Below are positions 59,278-64,000 of a stretch of 64,000 nucleotides of DNA, piece after piece. The stretch spans positions 20,858 through 84,857 of the forward strand of contig NZ_BMTS01000017.1 of assembly GCF_014649795.1 (NCBI RefSeq). Reading direction: 5' to 3'. Numbering within the stretch: position 1 is the first letter of the stretch; each line of letters opens with the position of its first letter. A model generated the notes under the pieces. The model did not search any database. It was not told the DNA's origin and saw nothing but the letters and a program-made list of their open reading frames with translations. This stretch comes from Streptomyces melanogenes (lineage in GTDB: Bacteria; Actinomycetota; Actinomycetes; Streptomycetales; Streptomycetaceae). Position numbers and translations under genes: made by a program.

Positions 59278-60456
59278 CTAGAGCAGCACGGGAAGCGAGA
59301 CCAGCCCACGGACGAGACGGGTGCGCCGCCACTCCAGTCGGTCGGGCGGTACGGCGAGGCGGATTCCGGGGAATCTGGTCAGCACCGCTCGCAGGGCGAT
59401 CTCCAGCTCGGCCACGGCCAAGGGGGCGCCAACACACCGGTGGATACCGTGACCGAACGCGAGATGAGCGGCCGCGTCCCGGTCCAGGTCGAGGTGGTCC
59501 GGCTCCGGGAACCGGGCCGGGTCGCGGTTGGCTGCCCCCAACGCGACCAGGACCGGGACACCGGCCGGGATCTCGGTGCCACCGAGCGTGACGGCCTGCG
59601 TGGTGAACCGGAAGGTGGCCATGCTCACCGCCGAGTCGAAGCGGAGCAGTTCGTCCAGCGCGGCAGGCACCGCGTCCGAATTCTCCCGAAGGCGATCCAG
59701 CACGGCCGGATGCTGGAACAGCGCGAAGAGGGCGTTGCCGAGAGCGTTGGTGGTGGTCTCGTGTCCGGCCACGAGCAGCAGCACGGCCAGGGAAACCAGT
59801 TCCTCCTCGCCCAGGCGGTCCTCTCCGTCCCGAGCCGAGATGAGCCGGTCCAGGAGCGAGTTGCCGGGGTCGAGACGCTTGGCGGCGATGAGGTCCGTCA
59901 TGTATCCGGCCAACGCGTGTGAGGCCGCGTCGATGACGTCAGACTCTCCCGCCGCGAACAGTTCTGCGGACCAGTCCTGTACCGCAGACCGGTCGGCGAG
60001 TGGCACTCCGAGCAGTTGGCAGATCACGATGACCGGCAGGGGAACCGCCAGGTGAGCCACGAAGTCGAGCGGTCCGCCGACGGGCCACTGGTCCAGCAGC
60101 TTGTCGGCGGCCCGGGCGATGAAGGGCCGCAGTTGGTTGACGGCCCCGGTCGTCAACTCCTTGGTCACCAGCTTCCGTAGCCGGGTATGCCGGGGCGGGT
60201 CACTGGCCAACATGGTGTGAGCCACCGCCGGATGCAGTCGGCGCCGCGACTCCTTGCCCGCGAAGAAGACGCTCGTGTCCTTCGACAGACGGGAGTCGCT
60301 GAGGGCCTCCCGGGCCTCCGCGTAGCCCGTGACGAGGTAGTTGGCACGCCCTCCGGAACCGGCGGGCACGGACTGGACCGGGCATGCGGACCGCATGGCC
60401 GCGTACGTCGCGTAGGGGTCCCGCAGGACACGGGGATCGTGAGCTGACTCGGTCAT
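59278..60456 (-). CDS. Cytochrome P450 (CYP105/107-like)
   Basis: This 392-residue soluble bacterial P450 has an I-helix AGHETTTNALG (Thr activation motif), the K-helix ELLR (269-272), and the haem loop HLAFGHGIHRCVGAPLAVAE with Cys341. ATG 60456 (MTESAHDPRV) is chosen over the earlier open codons. No ferredoxin or biosynthetic gene is adjacent, so redox partners come from elsewhere. The substrate cannot be predicted. Nothing in the sequence is defective. Confidence 0.95.
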   Translation of the reverse strand: MTESAHDPRVLRDPYATYAAMRSACPVQSVPAGSGGRANYLVTGYAEAREALSDSRLSKDTSVFFAGKESRRRLHPAVAHTMLASDPPRHTRLRKLVTKELTTGAVNQLRPFIARAADKLLDQWPVGGPLDFVAHLAVPLPVIVICQLLGVPLADRSAVQDWSAELFAAGESDVIDAASHALAGYMTDLIAAKRLDPGNSLLDRLISARDGEDRLGEEELVSLAVLLLVAGHETTTNALGNALFALFQHPAVLDRLRENSDAVPAALDELLRFDSAVSMATFRFTTQAVTLGGTEIPAGVPVLVALGAANRDPARFPEPDHLDLDRDAAAHLAFGHGIHRCVGAPLAVAELEIALRAVLTRFPGIRLAVPPDRLEWRRTRLVRGLVSLPVLL

Positions 60457-60565
60457 GGCCTCAGACCGTACGACCTGATCTACCCCCTCACAAAAGAGCC
60501 GGTCAGCGCGCACTTACTCGTGGTCTTGGGTGGGTTGGGGTGAACTCCGGGAGCGTGCGGGGTTG

Positions 60566-62083
60566 CTACTTCTGGCCGGTCGTGGCCTGGCAGGTCAGAT
60601 CCTTGGCGGGGAGCCTGCCCGTGCTCAGGTAGACCGTTGCGGCCTCGTCCGCGCACGGATTGCCGTCGGGCGCGTAGAGGACGCCGTGTCCCTCGCCACC
60701 GGCGACAGTGAGCATCTGGGAGCCGCGCAGGGCCCGGTGCATGGCCCGGCCGGAGAAGAGGGGCGTCTGGGAGTCCCACTCGTTCTGCGTGATCAGCGCA
60801 CCGACCGTGTTGTCGATCCTGGTCTGCGGCTCGCTGCCCTGCTGCCAGAAGGCACAGGGCGTGATGGCGGCCGAGAAGTCGCCGTACAGCGGATACCGGG
60901 CCTTGTCGCGGATCGCCTCGCGGCGGTAGCGCTTGGGATGGTGCGACCAGGTACGGGTGTCGGCGCACATGAAGGACCAGGCGATGGAGGCGAAGTTGTC
61001 ATCGGGCTCCTGGGCCTGACCGGCCGTGCCGATCGGAGCCGGGTTCCGGCCCTCGGCCGCGTCCTTCAGCCCGGCGATCCGTTCGGCGGCTTTCCGTACG
61101 TGGAAGAACGTGCTGTTGTCAGCGCGGATGTCGTCGCCGGTGAGGGCCTGCCCCTCGAAAGGGATGGGCTCGCGGTTCGCCCGCGCGATCAGATCCCAAT
61201 AGGTCTTACGGACCTTGGCCGGGGTGTCGCCCAGTCCGTACGCCGTGTGCCGACGGGCGGTCCATGCGGTCCAGCGCGTGAAGGCCTGTTCGGCGGCCTT
61301 CGCCATGTCCTGGAACATGCCCCGGTAGATCCGCGTAGGGTCGGTCGCGCTGTCCAGCACGAACCGGTCGGCCCGCTGGGGGAACAACTGCATGAAGACA
61401 GCGCCGAGATAGGTGCCGTACGAGTACCCCAGGTAGGAGATCCTCTTCTCACCCAGCACGGCGCGGATGACGTCCATATCGCGAGCGGCGTTGCGGGTGG
61501 TGAGATGCGGCAGCTTGTCACCGGCCCTGGCCCGGCACTTCTCGGCGACGGTACGGGCCCGGTCCACGTCCTTCGCGAAAGTCGCCGCCTTGTACGGCCG
61601 GTCAGCCTGCTCCTCGGCGGTCAGCCCACAGCTGACGGGGGTGCTCTGCCCGGCGCCCCGCAGGTCGAAGCCGACGAGGTCGTAGCGCCGCTGCACTTCC
61701 GCGGGGAAGTTCATGGCCGGGTCGGTGGGCAGACGCAGTCCCGGTGCGCCGGGACCGCCCGGGTTGAGCAGCAGAACGCCCCGACGTTCCTTCGTACTGC
61801 CCGCCTTCAGCCGGGATATCGCGAGGCCGATCGTCTTGCCGCCGGGGTCGCTGTAGTCCAGCGGCACCTTGAGCGTCGTGCACTGGAAGGTGGCGGGGCC
61901 CTTGGCGTCGCAGCGTTTCCACTGGAGCTTCTGCTGCGTGTACTGCCGCAGGGGGTCCTTGGCAGTGGAGGCGACGGATGCCGTGGACGCGGTGAACGCC
62001 GTTGCGGGCGTCAGCCCCGTAAGAGTGGCCGCCGCGAGGCCGACGGCGAGTAGGGAAGCCTTGCGGGTGTTTCTGCTTCGCAC
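60566..62083 (-). CDS. Secreted S33 alpha/beta-hydrolase (tripeptidyl aminopeptidase-like)
   Basis: This protein has 505 residues. A GTG at 62083 starts a signal peptide (VRSRNTRKASLLAVGLAAAT, cleavage after about residue 34). The alpha/beta-hydrolase shows GVLLLNPGGPGAPGLRLP (oxyanion), DLVGFDLRGAGQSTPVSC, the nucleophile Ser221 in SYLGYSYGTYLGAVF, and the His in VAGGEGHGVLY. The pattern is that of SlpD/SlpE/Tap exopeptidases that trim peptides from substrate N-termini outside the cell. Two cysteines near the C-terminus match the TAP C-terminal domain. Confidence 0.9.
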   Translation of the reverse strand: MRSRNTRKASLLAVGLAAATLTGLTPATAFTASTASVASTAKDPLRQYTQQKLQWKRCDAKGPATFQCTTLKVPLDYSDPGGKTIGLAISRLKAGSTKERRGVLLLNPGGPGAPGLRLPTDPAMNFPAEVQRRYDLVGFDLRGAGQSTPVSCGLTAEEQADRPYKAATFAKDVDRARTVAEKCRARAGDKLPHLTTRNAARDMDVIRAVLGEKRISYLGYSYGTYLGAVFMQLFPQRADRFVLDSATDPTRIYRGMFQDMAKAAEQAFTRWTAWTARRHTAYGLGDTPAKVRKTYWDLIARANREPIPFEGQALTGDDIRADNSTFFHVRKAAERIAGLKDAAEGRNPAPIGTAGQAQEPDDNFASIAWSFMCADTRTWSHHPKRYRREAIRDKARYPLYGDFSAAITPCAFWQQGSEPQTRIDNTVGALITQNEWDSQTPLFSGRAMHRALRGSQMLTVAGGEGHGVLYAPDGNPCADEAATVYLSTGRLPAKDLTCQATTGQK

Positions 62084-62320
62084 GATGATGCTCGTCCTTC
62101 GTCCCGTCAACTGGTGTGGCCCCGATTCTGGTTTCCGGGGCCCAACGGCACATCGCGGGAAGGCGGGAGAATTCGCTCCCCCGATCGGGGGAGGCCGCCG
62201 GTGGGCCGTCCGGCCCGGCGATTGGGCCGACGCCGGGGCCGGAATGAGGGTGAACGGCTGCTCGCTGCGGGCGGAGAGGGGCCGGCCCGGTGAACGGGTG
62301 CATCTGGCATCCTTCACCTC

Positions 62321-62506
62321 ATGAGGACGCCACCAGACGGACTACCGATCTACCGGGTCTTGACCGGGCCGGACGACGCCACGTTCTGCCAACGTGTGAG
62401 CGAAGCGATCAGCCTTGGCTACGAACTACATGAAGGTCCTGCCATCTCCTTCAACGGTGAGAGAGTCATCGTCGCTCAGGCGCTCCTCTGGCCAACCCAG
62501 CCGTAG
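62321..62506 (+). CDS. DUF1737-domain small protein
   Basis: This 61-residue protein matches DUF1737 over its whole length: IYRVLTGPDDATFCQRVSEA, ISLGYELHEGPAISFNGERV, IVAQALLWP. The family is a small alpha/beta protein of unknown function. The start is at 62321. It stands alone in the gap. Confidence 0.88.
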   Translation: MRTPPDGLPIYRVLTGPDDATFCQRVSEAISLGYELHEGPAISFNGERVIVAQALLWPTQP

Positions 62507-62615
62507 GGATGTGAAATGACCGCCGGGGCGACGTCCACCTGTGCGTACGGTGGACGGTCTGCCAACAAGCGGCACCGCAACCACGGGCCGCACTCGTCTC
62601 TCCCCCGGCCACCCG

Positions 62616-63296
62616 TCAGCTTGAGACGCGGGCCTCGATGCCGTCGAGGAGGAAGTCGAGGCCGGTCCAGAAGGTTTGGTCGGCGTCCAGGTGGGGGCCG
62701 TCGTGGACGAGCGAGGCCAGCGCGGGGAATCGGCCGGTGGCGAAGGTCCGCTGCAGATAAGGCCCGAAGGTGGCCTGCCACTGCTGCTTGTCCATCCCCG
62801 AGGTCCGCTCGGCGCGCCGCTCGGTGATCTCCCGGCGTACCGCGCCGATCACGTACGCATTGACCGCGGCGACCGCCGGCACGACCGTGTCCAGGTCGAC
62901 GCCACTCATCGCGGCCAGCACGGACTCTCCGCTGGCCAGCGTGTTCGGCCCGAGCTGGGGGCGCCCGCCGAGCAGGTCGGCGAGCCATTCGTGCCGGTGG
63001 GCGGCTTGCCTCATGGCGTCGGCAAGGGACCACAGCACCTCTCGCCAACTGTCTCCGGTCGGCCTGATCTCCGCGTGAACCGCGTCGACCATCAGGTCGA
63101 GCAGCTCCTCCTTGGTGTCGATGTAGCCGTACAGCCGCATCGGTCCGACGTTCAGCGCCGCGGCGACCTTACGTAGCGACACCCCGTCCAGGCCGTCCGC
63201 ATCGGCGAGTTGGATCGCCGCTTGGACGATCCGCTCCCGGCTCAGCGGGGCCGGCATCGGTCGTTCCGGCGGCTCCGGCCGCTCCCACACCAACAT
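62616..63296 (-). CDS. TetR-family regulator (TetR_C tetracycline-repressor-like)
   Basis: This protein has 226 residues. ATG 63296 gives MLVWERPEPPERPMPAPLSR, then the helix-turn-helix ERIVQAAIQLADADGLDGVS with LRKVAAALNVGPMRLYGYID. The C-terminal domain resembles TetR class regulators of efflux or flavoprotein genes. It is divergent from the FAD-monooxygenase gene with palindromic sites between, the classic layout for a substrate-inducible resistance pair. Confidence 0.93.
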   Translation of the reverse strand: MLVWERPEPPERPMPAPLSRERIVQAAIQLADADGLDGVSLRKVAAALNVGPMRLYGYIDTKEELLDLMVDAVHAEIRPTGDSWREVLWSLADAMRQAAHRHEWLADLLGGRPQLGPNTLASGESVLAAMSGVDLDTVVPAVAAVNAYVIGAVRREITERRAERTSGMDKQQWQATFGPYLQRTFATGRFPALASLVHDGPHLDADQTFWTGLDFLLDGIEARVSS

Positions 63297-63323
63297 GCCG
63301 ACGACAATACAGCGTTGGGAGCG

Positions 63324-63354
63324 ATACAGTGTATTGACGGATACAGTGCATCGA
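63324..63354. promoter_or_regulatory. Tandem ATACAG operator between TetR and monooxygenase
   Basis: ATACAGTGTAT (63324-63334) is an 11-bp palindrome; a near copy ATACAGTGCAT lies at 63341-63351. They sit in the 68-bp divergent gap and should bind the TetR protein. Confidence 0.65.
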
Positions 63355-63364
63355 GGGGGCATCT

Positions 63365-64000
63365 ATGACCATCGCCATTGTCGGAGCAGGCCTGGGCGGC
63401 CTGACCCTTGCCCGGGTGCTGCACGTGAACGCCATCGACGCGGTGGTGTACGAACGCGAGTCGTCGCGTGACGCACGCGGTCAGGGCGGCATGCTCGACA
63501 TCCACTCCGGGCAGCGGGCGCTGCGCGAGGCCGGTCTCATGGACCAGTTCCACGCGATCGCCCGTGTCGAGGGGCAGGACATGCGGCTTCTGGAGCCGGA
63601 CGGCACCCTGCTGTTGCAGGAGGACACCCCCGAGGACGCCCCGCTTGAGCGTCCCGAGGTGGACCGTGCCGATCTGCGCAACCTGCTGCTGGACTCCCTT
63701 CCTGAACACGCGGTGCGCTGGGGGCACGCGTTCGAGTCCGCCGACAACGGCGTGCTGTACTTCGCCGACGGCAGCAGCGCGACGTACGACCTGCTCGTCG
63801 GCGCCGACGGCGCGAACTCACGGGTCCGTTCCCTGCTCACCGACGCCCGGCCGGCGCACATCGGGCAGAACGTCGTCGAGCTTGGCATTCCCGACATCGA
63901 CCGCACCCACCCCGACCTCGCGGCGATGGTCGGGCGCGGCAACTACTGGGTGCTCGGCGACGGGAAATCCCTGGCGGCACAGCGCAACGGCGACGGCCGC
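63365..64000 (+). CDS. FAD-dependent monooxygenase (TetX-like), cut by window edge
   Basis: The first 212 residues of a group A flavoprotein hydroxylase are present. The dinucleotide fold is IAIVGAGLGGLTLARVLH (GxGxxG), followed by VVYERESSRDARGQGGMLDI and the second FAD motif LLVGADGANSRVRSLL. TetX and related enzymes hydroxylate aromatic or tetracycline-like compounds. Divergence from a TetR gene supports a detoxification role. The end is outside the window. Confidence 0.92.
   Translation, partial: MTIAIVGAGLGGLTLARVLHVNAIDAVVYERESSRDARGQGGMLDIHSGQRALREAGLMDQFHAIARVEGQDMRLLEPDGTLLLQEDTPEDAPLERPEVDRADLRNLLLDSLPEHAVRWGHAFESADNGVLYFADGSSATYDLLVGADGANSRVRSLLTDARPAHIGQNVVELGIPDIDRTHPDLAAMVGRGNYWVLGDGKSLAAQRNGDGR

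Noticed and set aside
1..64000. tRNA, rRNA or CRISPR genes
   Set aside because: No cloverleaf with a CCA-adjacent T-arm, no rRNA-like stretch and no short regular repeat array was noticed; a covariance search was not possible.

Overview
The window is chromosomal DNA of a streptomycete. It has very high GC with strong third-position GC bias, GTG and TTG starts, GGAGG-type ribosome binding sites, Tat and Sec secreted enzymes with CBM2 and CBM13 modules, CebR-type boxes, and DUF5317, DUF6355 and SCO4225 families. I saw no tRNA, rRNA or CRISPR array. The mixture of intact catabolic genes, decayed genes, transposase fragments and orphan small genes suggests a chromosome arm.

Region 1 (1-31.3 kb) is a plant cell wall degradation island. 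It holds the xylose genes xylA and xylB-xylR. It also holds secreted hemicellulases and cellulases: a CE3-type esterase with CBM13, GH10-CBM13, a CE1-type esterase, CBM13-GH62, GH9-CBM2, a second GH10 and GH48-CBM2. The xylobiose system bxlE-F-G-A with its LacI-type regulator BxlR completes it. Xylan is cut outside the cell, xylobiose enters through BxlEFG, BxlA splits it, and XylA/XylB feed xylose to the pentose phosphate pathway. Two LacI-type signals are visible: perfect TGGGAGCGCTCCCA boxes before the GH62-GH9 genes and before GH48, and a CCGAAATATTTCGG palindrome at the bxlE promoter. The island is eroding. A GH31 alpha-xylosidase, a GHL6/beta-galactosidase-like gene and a TetR gene are broken, and an IS110 element sits between bxlE and bxlR.

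Region 2 (31.4-51.7 kb) is accessory DNA: small secreted proteins of unknown function, a flavin-dependent oxidoreductase, a SUKH-like protein, a membrane-bound SGNH hydrolase, an orphan gcvH, a MmpS-like lipoprotein, a small transglycosylase with a long leader, a methyltransferase, and a 525-residue protein ending in three beta-trefoil-like repeats. Fragments of at least five transposase genes (IS110, IS5 and possibly IS256 types) lie among them.

Region 3 (51.7-53.8 kb) is the most unusual part. Three 35-residue membrane micropeptides lie in an exact 133-bp tandem array directly downstream of a DUF5317 membrane protein. The first micropeptide gene lies wholly inside the 3' end of the DUF5317 reading frame. 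A 43-residue peptide overlaps the DUF5317 start. Upstream is a TTGTCC-GC-GGACAA palindrome that also occurs, with one central base changed, at 38.6 kb.

Region 4 (54.2-64 kb) holds ordinary accessory genes: a TPR membrane protein, a 5'-nucleotidase, GNAT, a divergent quinone oxidoreductase/TetR pair, a P450, an S33 exopeptidase, DUF1737, and a divergent TetR/FAD-monooxygenase pair cut by the window edge.
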